The position numbers and the translations under genes are program-made. Of a stretch of 13,431 bases of DNA, positions 1 through 7,274 are shown in pieces (position 1 is the first letter of the stretch; each line of letters starts with the position of its first letter). The notes under the pieces were generated by a model. It was not told where the DNA came from and searched no databases. It saw only the letters and a program-made list of their open reading frames with translations. The DNA comes from an uncultured Erysipelotrichaceae bacterium. Its GTDB lineage: Bacteria > Bacillota_I > Bacilli_A > Erysipelotrichales > Coprobacillaceae. The stretch spans positions 1-13,431 of the forward strand of contig ONFH01000147.1 of assembly GCA_900317015.1 (NCBI GenBank), in the 5' to 3' direction.

Positions 1-4
1 ATAA

Positions 5-33
5 ATGATACCATATTGAAACCGCTTTAACAA
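5..33 (-). promoter_or_regulatory. Sigma-A-type promoter reading leftward out of the window
   Basis: On the minus strand the hexamer TTGTTA (28-33) is followed after exactly 17 bp by TATCAT (5-10). Both are close to the sigma-A -35 and -10 consensus. Transcription would begin just at or beyond the left edge, so the gene served is outside the window. A cre-like site fills the spacer. The call rests on hexamer match and spacing only. Confidence 0.55.
17..30. promoter_or_regulatory. Catabolite-response element (cre)-like site inside the promoter spacer
   Basis: TGAAACCGCTTTAA matches the CcpA operator consensus TGWAANCGNTNWCA at all but one defined position (A instead of C near the end). It lies between the -35 and -10 of the leftward promoter and overlaps the -35. 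CcpA binding there would be expected to repress by blocking polymerase. By family knowledge this suggests that the gene to the left is a carbon-use gene under catabolite repression. That gene is not visible, so the role is inferred. Confidence 0.5.
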
Positions 34-63
34 TAATTTCACAAAAATAAAGGAAATATATTT

Positions 64-98
64 ATAAAAAAATGCCACTCTTTGTACTGGAGAGTGGC
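64..98 (-). terminator. Intrinsic terminator (minus strand)
   Basis: Read on the minus strand, GCCACTCT and AGAGTGGC form a perfect 8-bp stem with a 9-nt loop. It is followed by A and a run of seven T. It ends transcripts coming from the right, either the small gene at 222-530 or a separate small RNA. Confidence 0.8.
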
Positions 99-176
99 GT
101 CCAGAGCTAGCTTTTCACATTTACGGAGCGCCTCCGCAAAGCTACAGATGCATCTGACTTCTACGTATATTTTATC
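64..176 (-). ncRNA. Candidate structured RNA or long structured 3' UTR
   Basis: This non-coding stretch between the stop of the small gene at 222 and the terminator is unusually structured on the minus strand. It contains a 12-bp perfect palindrome (CAGATGCATCTG, 143-154). Next is a TAGCTTT/AAAGCTA stem enclosing a CGGAG-GCG-CTCCG hairpin. A CTGGA/TCCAG pairing then overlaps the base of the terminator stem, so the two could compete. No ORF fits. I do not recognise it as any riboswitch or small-RNA family. A weak TAAAAT/TATACG -10-like stretch lies near 165-175. It could be a small RNA, an unrecognised cis-regulator, or simply the 3' UTR of the upstream gene. Confidence 0.35.
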
Positions 177-221
177 ACAAATATCCTCAAGGAAAAGAAA
201 TTCAAAAGTTTTCTAAAAAAT

Positions 222-530
222 TTATTTCTGGCGATTATCCGCATAAACTTGGATAATTCTAAAAGTATAAATGTGGTTCTTGGTCGTGAGAACTAAATGA
301 TCTTCATGATCAGCACTTAACAAGCCCGGTGTTGTTTTAAAATGGTGAGAAGGCCACGACGTTTCTTTAAAGACCGCAAACATTCTCGTATATCGAGATG
401 AACGGCTCCACAACAATTCGACCATGCCGACATGATTGGCATACTCCGTTGAGTCACTGCTTCTTTTATTGACTGAGCGGATATTAACGACCTCACCCTC
501 AAATCTTAAATATAAGCGTTCTTTATCCAT
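222..530 (-). CDS. Small uncharacterised protein, 102 aa
   Basis: I do not recognise this protein. The chosen start (MDKERLYLRFEG...) has AAGGAG about 6 nt upstream and a promoter just before that. An in-frame extension to 623 lacks a ribosome site and would overlap the promoter. The protein has no signal peptide, membrane segment or cysteine motif. It is a mix of charged and beta-prone segments, with a basic middle (residues 18-25 and 42-49) and two aromatic/beta stretches near the C-terminus (HLVLTTKNHIYTFRIIQVYA). It is monocistronic: promoter upstream, structured 3' region and terminator downstream, divergent from the ABC-F gene. The own promoter, ribosome site and terminator argue that it is real. 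No function is proposed. Confidence 0.6.
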   Translation of the reverse strand: MDKERLYLRFEGEVVNIRSVNKRSSDSTEYANHVGMVELLWSRSSRYTRMFAVFKETSWPSHHFKTTPGLLSADHEDHLVLTTKNHIYTFRIIQVYADNRQK

Positions 531-552
531 ATGATCTCCTTCTTCGTGAACT

Positions 553-581
553 AGTATACATAAATCTGACCCTATTGAAAA
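553..581 (-). promoter_or_regulatory. Promoter of the 102-aa gene
   Basis: On the minus strand TTTTCA (576-581) is separated by 17 bp from TATACT (553-558). These match the consensus at 4/6 and 5/6 positions. The predicted transcript start leaves a leader of only about 15-20 nt before the AAGGAG site and the ATG at 530. Confidence 0.55.
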
Positions 582-626
582 GAAAAATGAACGAATCTCC
601 ATGATCTTTCTGCAATTTTTCACGCT

Positions 627-640
627 TGAAACCGTTTAAA
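627..640. promoter_or_regulatory. Second cre-like site, upstream of the ABC-F promoter
   Basis: TGAAACCGTTTAAA matches the cre consensus with one mismatch, at the same position as the site at 17-30. It ends 11 bp before the -35 of the ABC-F promoter and lies about 45 bp behind the -35 of the divergent small gene. Upstream cre sites can activate, as known for ackA/pta in Bacillus, but the effect here cannot be read from the sequence. Confidence 0.35.
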
Positions 641-651
641 AATAAAAAAGA

Positions 652-679
652 TTGCTAATTTGAGCAATTCGTTTAGAAT
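652..679 (+). promoter_or_regulatory. Promoter of the ABC-F gene
   Basis: TTGCTA (652-657) and TAGAAT (674-679) are separated by 16 bp. They match the sigma-A -35 at 4/6 and the -10 at 5/6. The transcript would have a very short leader containing only the ribosome site before the ATG at 696. Confidence 0.5.
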
Positions 680-695
680 AAGGACAGGTGATTTT

Positions 696-2426
696 ATGCT
701 TTTACAAATAACAGATCTACATTATAGCCTTGGGGATAAAACGATCCTCGATGGCATCAATATGACAATGGAAGATAAAGACAAGATCGCACTCGTTGGT
801 CTCAACGGTGCCGGCAAATCTACATTATTAAAGATCATTGCCAATCGTTCTAGTGATGCGATCACTTATAAGAAAGACCTTACGATCTCCTATCTTCCTC
901 AGTATTCTGATTTTGATGACGACTTGACCGTTTACGATCAGGCTAAGGCTTTATTAAAAGATGCCAAGGATTACGAGATCAAATCCACCCTGACCCGCTT
1001 TGGTCTTGGGGACATGGATCTGAAAGTCGGGATCCTATCTGGTGGTCAGAAGAAGCGTCTTGCTCTATCAGTCGCCCTCTTAAAAGAATGCGACTTGCTC
1101 ATCTTAGATGAACCGACGAACCATCTTGATACACCAATGATCGAATATCTCGAAAAATACTTGATCAAGCGAAACAAGGGCTTATTAATGGTCACACATG
1201 ACCGTTACTTCTTAGAGCGTATTACCAATAAGATCGATGAGATCGATCGTGGGCATCTTTATGAATATGTCGCTACCTATTCACAATATCTCGAACAAAA
1301 AGCTGAACGAGAAAGCGTCGACCTTGCACGCCAGCATAAACGTAAACAGTTCCTCAAAAAAGAACTCGAATGGGTCCGTGCCGGGGTACAGGCGCGTAGT
1401 ACGAAATCCAAGGACCGCTTACAGCGTTTCGAAAAACTTTCCGCCATCGATGATATTAAAGAGACCGGCAATGTTGAAATGATCTCAACTGCTGCCCGTA
1501 TTGGGAAAAAGACGATCATTCTCGATCACGTCTCTGCCCTCTATGATGGACAGCCTCTATTTGCCCCATTCTCTTATACCTTTAAACGTTTTGACCGCAT
1601 TGGGATCTTAGGCATGAACGGCTGTGGGAAGACGACATTAATGAACTGCATCGCCCAGGAAAGCAATTCGTACACTGGAACGATCACTTACGGTGATACG
1701 ATCAAGATCGGCTACTTCAAACAAGGCGTTGAAGAAATGGATGGTAATCAGCGTGTCATTGATTATGTCAAAGATACCAGCGATTTCCTAACAACGGATG
1801 AAGGCACATTTACAGCGACGCAGATGTGTGAACGTTTCCTTTTTGATAAAGGCATGCAGTATACGACGATCAATCGCCTCTCTGGTGGTGAACGCCGTCG
1901 CCTTTACTTATTAAAAGTCTTAATGGATGGACCTAATGTTCTTTTATTAGACGAACCAACCAATGACTTGGATATTGAAACGATCACGATTCTCGAAGAT
2001 TATCTCGATCATTTCCCAGGCATCGTCATCACGGTATCCCATGATCGATACTTCCTTGATAAGATCGTTGATGGACTCTTCGTCTTTAAAGATCAGACGA
2101 TTACTTATCATAACGGTGGTTATTCCGCTAACATCAATATCGCGGATGCAAAAAAAGAAAAAACATCCAATGCGGATGCCTATAAAAAGCAAAAGCAGGC
2201 GAATCGTAAAAGAAGACTGACTTATCAGGAATCCAAAGAGCTTGAAGGCATGGATGACCTTCTGGTGGATCTGGAAAACCAGATCAAAGAGATCGATGAA
2301 AAGATGGGCACGCTCACTGATTTCACAGAAATGGATGAGCTTGCAAAAAAACGTGAAGAACTTGAAACAACACTTGATGAAAAAAATGAACGTTACCTAG
2401 AATTATTAGAGATTGCCGAAGGTTAA
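696..2426 (+). CDS. ABC-F family ATPase, Uup/YfmR-like (576 aa)
   Basis: This is a cytosolic twin-cassette ABC protein with no membrane domain. The ABC-F family acts at the ribosomal E site, relieving stalls or, in some members, antibiotic inhibition. Cassette 1 has Walker A GLNGAGKS (residues 35-42), signature LSGGQ (114-118) and Walker B LLILDEPTNHLD (134-145). The charged P-site-tRNA-interaction linker spans about 188-262. Cassette 2 has GMNGCGKT (306-313), LSGGE (395-399) and VLLLDEPTNDLD (415-426). The C-terminus (about 490-575) is a long charged coiled coil starting with a RKRRLTYQESKELEG segment, as in Uup/YfmR. It points to a housekeeping translation factor more than a dedicated resistance protein. 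The start at 696 has an AGGTG-type site 6-7 nt upstream; a TTG 36 nt earlier lies over the promoter and is rejected. The gene is monocistronic and ends in its own terminator. The exact subfamily is an inference from the C-terminal domain. Confidence 0.93.
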   Translation: MLLQITDLHYSLGDKTILDGINMTMEDKDKIALVGLNGAGKSTLLKIIANRSSDAITYKKDLTISYLPQYSDFDDDLTVYDQAKALLKDAKDYEIKSTLTRFGLGDMDLKVGILSGGQKKRLALSVALLKECDLLILDEPTNHLDTPMIEYLEKYLIKRNKGLLMVTHDRYFLERITNKIDEIDRGHLYEYVATYSQYLEQKAERESVDLARQHKRKQFLKKELEWVRAGVQARSTKSKDRLQRFEKLSAIDDIKETGNVEMISTAARIGKKTIILDHVSALYDGQPLFAPFSYTFKRFDRIGILGMNGCGKTTLMNCIAQESNSYTGTITYGDTIKIGYFKQGVEEMDGNQRVIDYVKDTSDFLTTDEGTFTATQMCERFLFDKGMQYTTINRLSGGERRRLYLLKVLMDGPNVLLLDEPTNDLDIETITILEDYLDHFPGIVITVSHDRYFLDKIVDGLFVFKDQTITYHNGGYSANINIADAKKEKTSNADAYKKQKQANRKRRLTYQESKELEGMDDLLVDLENQIKEIDEKMGTLTDFTEMDELAKKREELETTLDEKNERYLELLEIAEG

Positions 2427-2443
2427 TTCGGCAATCTTTTTTC
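2411..2443 (+). terminator. Terminator of the ABC-F gene
   Basis: GATTGCCGAA and TTCGGCAATC form a perfect 10-bp stem with a 6-nt loop, followed by a run of six T. The stop codon (2424-2426) lies in the loop, so coding sequence doubles as the 5' arm of the terminator. Confidence 0.92.
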
Positions 2444-2445
2444 CT

Positions 2446-2478
2446 ATTCAAAAAGCACCTGATTTATGCAGGTGCTTT
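2446..2478 (-). terminator. Terminator of the SNF2 helicase gene
   Basis: AAAGCACCTG and CAGGTGCTTT form a perfect 10-bp stem with a 7-nt loop, just after the helicase stop codon. On the minus strand it runs into five T. It sits back to back with the ABC-F terminator, separating the two convergent genes, and may also work weakly on the plus strand. Confidence 0.85.
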
Positions 2479-2483
2479 GTATG

Positions 2484-5400
2484 TTATTTAAATAAACTCA
2501 TAATTTCGTCGGTCGTCATACTTGTAATACGTCCATCATTACCTTCCACAAATGTATCAGCTAAATTCTTCTTAGCTTCCTGTAACTTCTGGATCTTCTC
2601 TTCAATAGAGTCGGCCATGATGAGTTTATAGACGAAGACCGTATTCTTCTGACCAATACGATGCGCACGGTCAGTGGCCTGTGACTGGGCAGACATATTC
2701 CACCAAGGGTCAAAGTGAATGACACCTTCAGCAGCCGTTAAGTTCAAGCCTGTTCCCCCCGCTTTTAAGGAGATCAGGAAGACCGTCGAATCATCATGCT
2801 GGAAGGCATCAACATATTCCTTACGTTTGATCTTATTCGTAGACCCAGTTAACATATGGTACTTCACCCCACGCTTGTCAAGTTCATCCGCAATTAATTC
2901 AAGGGCTGTCTTGAAAGATGAGAAGACGATGACCTTTTTACCATTCTCCTTATAGTTATCAATAATATCTAAGCAGGCCTCCATCTTTGAAGACACACGT
3001 TTAATATTATCAAAAGCCATTCTTGGTTCGCAGCAGATCTGTCTTAATCGTGTTAACATCGCTAAGATCTGAATACGATCACTTTTCCCATCCAACGTCT
3101 TTAACTGCTTATTGGCAGCAGCTAAATGGGCAAGATAAAGTTTACGTTCCGCTGATTCAAATTCGATCGTAATCGTCTTTTCGACCTTATCTGGTAATTC
3201 TTTTAAGACCTGTTTCTTTGTACGTCTTAAGACGAATGGTGAGATCATGGCTTTCAGTTCTTTCTGTTTCTTTTCATCATGATCACGGACGATTGGTCCT
3301 TCGTACTGTTTCTTAAAGTATGTATAGTTAAATAAGTAATCCTTATTTAAGAAATCAAAGATCGACCATAACTCAGCTAAAGAGTTTTCAATTGGTGTAC
3401 CCGTTAAAGCAAAACGATGTTTGCCTTTTAACTTCTTTACAGAAATAGCATTCTTTGTTTTCTGATTTTTAATATACTGGGCTTCATCGAGCACGATGTA
3501 ATCAAATTCTAAGTCCTTATACAGATCAACGTCACGACGCAAATAGTCATAAGACGTAATGAGACTATTATAGTGATGGGCATGATCAATGATGGCCTTA
3601 CGTTCCTGGGCATTGCCCATAACCGCAACTGCCGATAAGGATTCAGAGAATTTCTGGAATTCATCGAGCCAGTTTAAAACAAGGGAAGATGGACAAACGA
3701 TAATTGAGAAATTATGTTCACTATTTTCTAGTAATGTGACCATCTGTAAGGTTTTCCCTAAGCCCATGTCATCGGCTAAGATGCCGCCAAAGCCAAGTTC
3801 GCTCATCGTGGCGAGCCACTGATAACCATCTTTCTGGTAATCACGAAGGATCTTGTCATAATGCTCACTGAGTGGATACTGATGCTTCTGATAGTTCTTC
3901 AAACGATCCAGCACATTTTCAAAGGCTTCTGAACGTTTGACTTTGACATGTTCCATAGCATTGGCATCCATATCTAAGGCAAAGGCGCGGTTCAAGTTCA
4001 TATCAATATGACCATCTTTGAGATCCTTGGCAGCTAAATGATAGTGATCCATCATCTTAGCCAATTCATCGATCTCATCTGACTTGATATAAAGCATTTC
4101 CCCATTCTTTAACTTATGATACTTCTTCTTTTTCTTATAACTGCTTAAAACAGCAGCTAATTCTTCTTTAGGAATATCAATAGAATCGATATCGATGCTT
4201 AATAAGTCATTGCTTACAGATATACCAACAGACACATCAAACTTAGACTTTGTCCCGACCTTCTTTAAAGCATCTGAGACATAAACATCACAATGTGCGG
4301 ATAAGAAAGGAATCCCACGGTTTAAGAAATCCATCGTTTCATCACGATTGGTATCAAGGTAATAAGCCTGATCATCCTGATCCGCATTGAAACCTTCGAT
4401 AAAGTTTTCAATCAGATCCACCTTAGGAGAATACATACGATGTGGTTCCGTTAAGACGTTGATCTTTTGATTATTTTCATAGCAGGCCAAAATTTTAAAG
4501 ACGGCCACTTCTTCCTCATCAATATCGCCATAAATCTCAATATGATCTTCCGCTTCTTCAAGATCTTTATCATCAAGACCCTTTAAATCAATAAAACTTC
4601 GAATTGGGCTTAGCACATACTGATAAAAATTATTAAAGTTTGCGTTAGAAACAAATAGGGAATCACCATTCTGATCAAATGTCGAAAGCAGTCTTGAAGT
4701 GATACCTCGTTCATCAAAATCAGAGATATAGAAAACATTATCGCCAGCTTCAACGCAGGCATTCTTAGATAAATAATAATCGCCCCTGTGGGTTTGTTCT
4801 AATGTTAAAGTATAATCGCCATCCTGATCTTTATCGACAGTGATCGTTGGCTTATAATCGCCCTTTTCTAAACGAACATTCGTATAGATTGGATCGATCT
4901 CTCTTAACAGTTCAATAAAATTGCCAAAGCTTCTTTTATTTAAGATCATTGACTGATTATCATAATAGTAATAGCTATCTTCCTGAATGTTGTAATTATC
5001 AAGCATAAAGCGATAGATCTTACGAGAATCTTCATCAAGATCCTCTTCCCGATGATCCCAGCTAAATGCTTTGCCATATTTATGATAGGTAGAGTCATTC
5101 ATGTAGGAAAAGAAAGTCTGGATGTTTTTAATAAAATAGAAGCGATTACGTCCGATCTTAAAACGTAAAGTTGCCTGATAGCCAGCTTCATACTGGATAT
5201 ACAGTCTGACCGGATCTGGATCACGTAATTCAAAGTCACTGATCATTTCATTTTTTACATTATTGGTCAGTTCACTTGTCGCTCTCTCCATCACTCTTTT
5301 CCGATAGTCGATCATGGCCTGGCGAGCACGTTCTTCTCGTGCTTCCTTCTCCACTCGTTTCTTCTCTCGAACCGTACGGTAGTCGGCCTTGAAATCAAAA

Positions 5401-5708
5401 GGAAAACGAGTCGGTGAAAGTTCCTGGATCGCTAATAAGACAGCACCGATATGGGCACAGTTTGTATATTCATCAGAATAGATACAGTCACAGCTCGCAG
5501 AAATGATCTTTGACATCTGATTCACTTGGATATGAGGTGTATAAATCGTCGAGTCAGCACTGACCTGACCAACAATGTCATAGCCATTCTTATCTTCTTC
5601 GATATGAACACGAAGAACCGCTCCATTTTCATAGAACTTATGGGCTAAGGCACGGTTGCGGGCACGTGCAATAACTCTTTCAAATTCTGAATCGGTAATA
5701 AATAGCAT
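2484..5708 (-). CDS. SWIM zinc-finger SNF2-family DEAD/DEAH helicase (1074 aa)
   Basis: This is a large cytosolic Swi2/Snf2-type DNA-dependent ATPase expected to move along double-stranded DNA or remodel protein-DNA complexes. Near the N-terminus is a SWIM zinc-binding motif, CxC...CxH, with C73, C75, C84 and H86. A long middle region (about 120-600) resembles the SNF2-associated domain of bacterial members. The motor follows: motif I DDMGLGKT (about 643-652), motif II DEAQ (about 739), motif III ALTGTPIENS, motif V GGTGLNL (about 984) and motif VI RAHRIGQ (about 1013). All are intact. The length is normal for Firmicute SWIM-SNF2 proteins. AAGGAG lies 13 nt before the ATG, which is long spacing, so initiation may be inefficient. 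The gene is monocistronic with its own promoter and terminator. No nuclease or methylase partner is adjacent, so a defence role is not supported. The cellular target of these proteins is not established. Confidence 0.93.
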   Translation of the reverse strand: MLFITDSEFERVIARARNRALAHKFYENGAVLRVHIEEDKNGYDIVGQVSADSTIYTPHIQVNQMSKIISASCDCIYSDEYTNCAHIGAVLLAIQELSPTRFPFDFKADYRTVREKKRVEKEAREERARQAMIDYRKRVMERATSELTNNVKNEMISDFELRDPDPVRLYIQYEAGYQATLRFKIGRNRFYFIKNIQTFFSYMNDSTYHKYGKAFSWDHREEDLDEDSRKIYRFMLDNYNIQEDSYYYYDNQSMILNKRSFGNFIELLREIDPIYTNVRLEKGDYKPTITVDKDQDGDYTLTLEQTHRGDYYLSKNACVEAGDNVFYISDFDERGITSRLLSTFDQNGDSLFVSNANFNNFYQYVLSPIRSFIDLKGLDDKDLEEAEDHIEIYGDIDEEEVAVFKILACYENNQKINVLTEPHRMYSPKVDLIENFIEGFNADQDDQAYYLDTNRDETMDFLNRGIPFLSAHCDVYVSDALKKVGTKSKFDVSVGISVSNDLLSIDIDSIDIPKEELAAVLSSYKKKKKYHKLKNGEMLYIKSDEIDELAKMMDHYHLAAKDLKDGHIDMNLNRAFALDMDANAMEHVKVKRSEAFENVLDRLKNYQKHQYPLSEHYDKILRDYQKDGYQWLATMSELGFGGILADDMGLGKTLQMVTLLENSEHNFSIIVCPSSLVLNWLDEFQKFSESLSAVAVMGNAQERKAIIDHAHHYNSLITSYDYLRRDVDLYKDLEFDYIVLDEAQYIKNQKTKNAISVKKLKGKHRFALTGTPIENSLAELWSIFDFLNKDYLFNYTYFKKQYEGPIVRDHDEKKQKELKAMISPFVLRRTKKQVLKELPDKVEKTITIEFESAERKLYLAHLAAANKQLKTLDGKSDRIQILAMLTRLRQICCEPRMAFDNIKRVSSKMEACLDIIDNYKENGKKVIVFSSFKTALELIADELDKRGVKYHMLTGSTNKIKRKEYVDAFQHDDSTVFLISLKAGGTGLNLTAAEGVIHFDPWWNMSAQSQATDRAHRIGQKNTVFVYKLIMADSIEEKIQKLQEAKKNLADTFVEGNDGRITSMTTDEIMSLFK

Positions 5709-5737
5709 TTTATAAATAAATCTCCTTATAGAAAGAT

Positions 5738-5746
5738 ATTATATCA
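5738..5746 (-). promoter_or_regulatory. Extended -10 promoter of the SNF2 gene
   Basis: On the minus strand TGATATAAT is a perfect extended -10 (TGnTATAAT). No convincing -35 lies 16-18 bp upstream, as is typical for extended -10 promoters. It lies about 30 bp before the ATG at 5708. Confidence 0.6.
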
Positions 5747-5774
5747 CAGACAATAAGAAAAATGTGTGATTCAT

Positions 5775-5803
5775 AGAAAAAAGATGCCCGTCATGGACAT
5801 CTT
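5775..5803 (-). terminator. Terminator of the AICAR formyltransferase gene
   Basis: On the minus strand AGATGTCC pairs with GGGCATCT (8 bp with one G-U) around a 5-nt loop and is followed by six T. It lies 7 nt after the stop codon. Confidence 0.88.
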
Positions 5804-5809
5804 TAAGAA

Positions 5810-6991
5810 TTAATGATGGAATAAACGTAAGTGTGTGAAAGCTAAGACCATATCATACTTATCAGCTGTGTCGATGACATGATCATCACGGATGGATCCA
5901 CCAGCTTCACCAACATACTTCACACCAGAACGATGTGCTCTTTCAATATTATCACCAAATGGGAAGAAGGCATCTGAACCTAAAACGACATCCGTGTTGC
6001 CATCTAACCAGGCACGCTGTTCTTCTTCCGTGAAGACTTCTGGTCTTTCTTCAAAAGTATTCATCCAGTTGTCATCACCATTGACATCACGCCAGTCCTT
6101 AGATAAGTAAACATCGATGGCATTGTCACGGTCAGCACGTTTTAAACCTTTCTTGAACTTTAAGTTTAAAACTTTAGGAGCCTGACGGAGATACCATTTA
6201 TCAGCCTTATCACCAGCTAAACGGGTACAGTGAATACGTGACTGCTGACCTGCGCCGATGCCGATGGCCTGACCATTCTTAACATAACATACAGAGTTTG
6301 ACTGGGTATATTTTAAAGTGATCATAGAAAGGATCAAGTCATTCATAATATGATCTGGGATCTCTTTGTTTTTAGAAACGATATCGGTGAAAAGATCCTT
6401 TGTGATCTTCGCATCATTACGATGCTGCTCAAATGTAACACCAAAGACCTGTTTCTTTTCAATTGGTTCAGGAACATAGTCCTTGTCAATCTGTAAGACA
6501 CAGTAATTGCCTTTCTTTTTCTTCTTTAAGATAGCTAAAGCTTCATCCGTGTAACCTGGGGCGATGATCCCATCAGAGACTTCGATACGGATCAAATCAG
6601 CGGTAACGGCATCAACGACTTCGCTCATGGCACAGAAATCACCATATGAAGACATACGGTCTGACCCTCTCGCTTTAATGTAAGCATTTGCTAAAGGAGT
6701 CAATTCTTCAGGAGACTTTTTCACAAAATACATCTGACGTTCCACATCATTTAATGGTGTACCAATGGCAACACCAGCGGGAGAGACATGCTTAAAACTA
6801 GCAGCACAAGCCATGCCACATGCTTCTCTTAATTCCTTGACTAACTGCCAGCTGTTTAAGGCATCAAGTAAATTAATGTAGCCAGGGCGGCCATTAAGAA
6901 CAGTAATAGGTAATTCCTGACCATTTTCCATATACACTTTGGCAGGTTTCTGATTTGGGTTTGTCCCATACTTTAATTCTAACTCTTTCAT
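5810..6991 (-). CDS. purH: Single-domain AICAR formyltransferase (PurH C-terminal activity only), 393 aa
   Basis: This enzyme transfers the formyl group of 10-formyltetrahydrofolate to AICAR (ZMP), giving FAICAR, the penultimate step of IMP synthesis. The FKHVSPAG motif with the catalytic Lys-His pair (K67, H68) is present. So are the YTQSNSVCY and GIGAGQQSRIHCTRLAG substrate/folate motifs, a DAFFPFGDNIE motif, AGGSIRDDHVID, and the family's C-terminal RLFHH. The protein begins directly with the formyltransferase fold. The roughly 200-residue N-terminal IMP cyclohydrolase domain of ordinary bifunctional PurH (about 510 aa) is absent, so ring closure must be encoded elsewhere. There is no truncation scar: the ATG has AGGAGG 5 nt upstream and the leader is intact. 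A ZTP riboswitch with attenuator precedes it. The symbol purH is used loosely for the formyltransferase half. Confidence 0.94.
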   Translation of the reverse strand: MKELELKYGTNPNQKPAKVYMENGQELPITVLNGRPGYINLLDALNSWQLVKELREACGMACAASFKHVSPAGVAIGTPLNDVERQMYFVKKSPEELTPLANAYIKARGSDRMSSYGDFCAMSEVVDAVTADLIRIEVSDGIIAPGYTDEALAILKKKKKGNYCVLQIDKDYVPEPIEKKQVFGVTFEQHRNDAKITKDLFTDIVSKNKEIPDHIMNDLILSMITLKYTQSNSVCYVKNGQAIGIGAGQQSRIHCTRLAGDKADKWYLRQAPKVLNLKFKKGLKRADRDNAIDVYLSKDWRDVNGDDNWMNTFEERPEVFTEEEQRAWLDGNTDVVLGSDAFFPFGDNIERAHRSGVKYVGEAGGSIRDDHVIDTADKYDMVLAFTHLRLFHH

Positions 6992-7010
6992 GTTTTCCTC
7001 CTAAAAATAA

Positions 7011-7062
7011 TGAAAAGAAGCCCACTGCTGGACATTCTTTTATGCCCAGACGGTCGGCTTCT
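7011..7062 (-). terminator. Riboswitch-controlled attenuator before the formyltransferase gene
   Basis: On the minus strand AGAAGCC (7062-7056) pairs with GGCTTCT (7022-7016). Inside this, CTGGGCA (7049-7043) pairs with TGTCCAG (7034-7028) around an 8-nt loop, and a T-rich tail follows. The hairpin uses the same GCC...GGGC bases as the 3' hairpin of the ZTP aptamer. Ligand-bound aptamer and terminator are therefore mutually exclusive, giving an ON switch when ZMP/ZTP is high. Confidence 0.7.
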
Positions 7063-7118
7063 TCAAATGATTATACTTCATGTGGTCTATTCCACTTCCG
7101 TCAGTCGTATAACTATGA
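7043..7118 (-). ncRNA. ZTP (pfl) riboswitch aptamer
   Basis: Read on the minus strand, P1 is GTTATAC (7113-7107) with GTATAAT (7076-7070). It encloses CGACTGACGG and a P2 hairpin, GTGG (7095-7092) with CCAC (7085-7082). After a linker comes the hallmark 3' element GCCGACCGTCTGGGCA. The pseudoknot pairs GACGG (7102-7098) with CCGTC (7053-7049). The common ZTP consensus has GGCG with CGCC at this place; here both strands differ in a compensating way, which supports the fold. The ligand class is known for sensing ZMP/ZTP when 10-formyl-THF is scarce, and the downstream enzyme uses both metabolites. Confidence 0.88.
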
Positions 7119-7187
7119 CTATCATAAAAGATAAGTTTCATAAATGCAAGTTCTTTTGAAGAAGAACGCCCTGGACACCTTAACTTC

Positions 7188-7193
7188 ATTATA
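7188..7193 (-). promoter_or_regulatory. -10 element for the riboswitch-formyltransferase transcript
   Basis: A perfect TATAAT lies on the minus strand about 70 bp before the aptamer, giving a leader of roughly 190 nt. No good -35 is seen 16-18 bp upstream, where the sequence is an A/T tract. A small GTTCTT/AAGAAC hairpin lies between start and aptamer. Confidence 0.5.
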
Positions 7194-7235
7194 ACCTACT
7201 TTTTTAAAAAGATAGGAAATATACGACATTTTTAT

Positions 7236-7274
7236 AAAAAAAGGAGTCCGACAGGAATTAGTCCTGTGACTCCT
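7236..7274 (-). terminator. Terminator of the BTAD-regulator operon
   Basis: On the minus strand AGGAGTC-ACAGGA and TCCTGT-GACTCCT form a long stem interrupted by a 2-nt bulge, with a 5-nt loop. It is followed by about eight T. The 5' arm includes the last codons and the stop of the 64-aa gene. Confidence 0.88.

Noticed and set aside
64..176. Known riboswitch (cobalamin, TPP, c-di-GMP, SAM, THF or T-box)
   Set aside because: None of the conserved core motifs of these classes could be placed, and the downstream gene is separated by its own terminator and promoter.
531..623. N-terminal extension of the small minus-strand gene up to 623
   Set aside because: It lacks a ribosome site and covers the promoter hexamers, whereas the ATG at 530 has AAGGAG at ideal distance.
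696..2426. ABC-F gene as an antibiotic-resistance determinant
   Set aside because: The C-terminal coiled coil and overall layout fit Uup/YfmR housekeeping members. No leader peptide or attenuator of the resistance type is seen upstream, and no mobile element flanks it.
2484..5708. SNF2 helicase as part of a phage-defence or restriction system
   Set aside because: No nuclease, methylase, PLD or DUF partner is adjacent. The gene is monocistronic with its own promoter and terminator and sits between housekeeping genes, as stand-alone SWIM-SNF2 proteins usually do.
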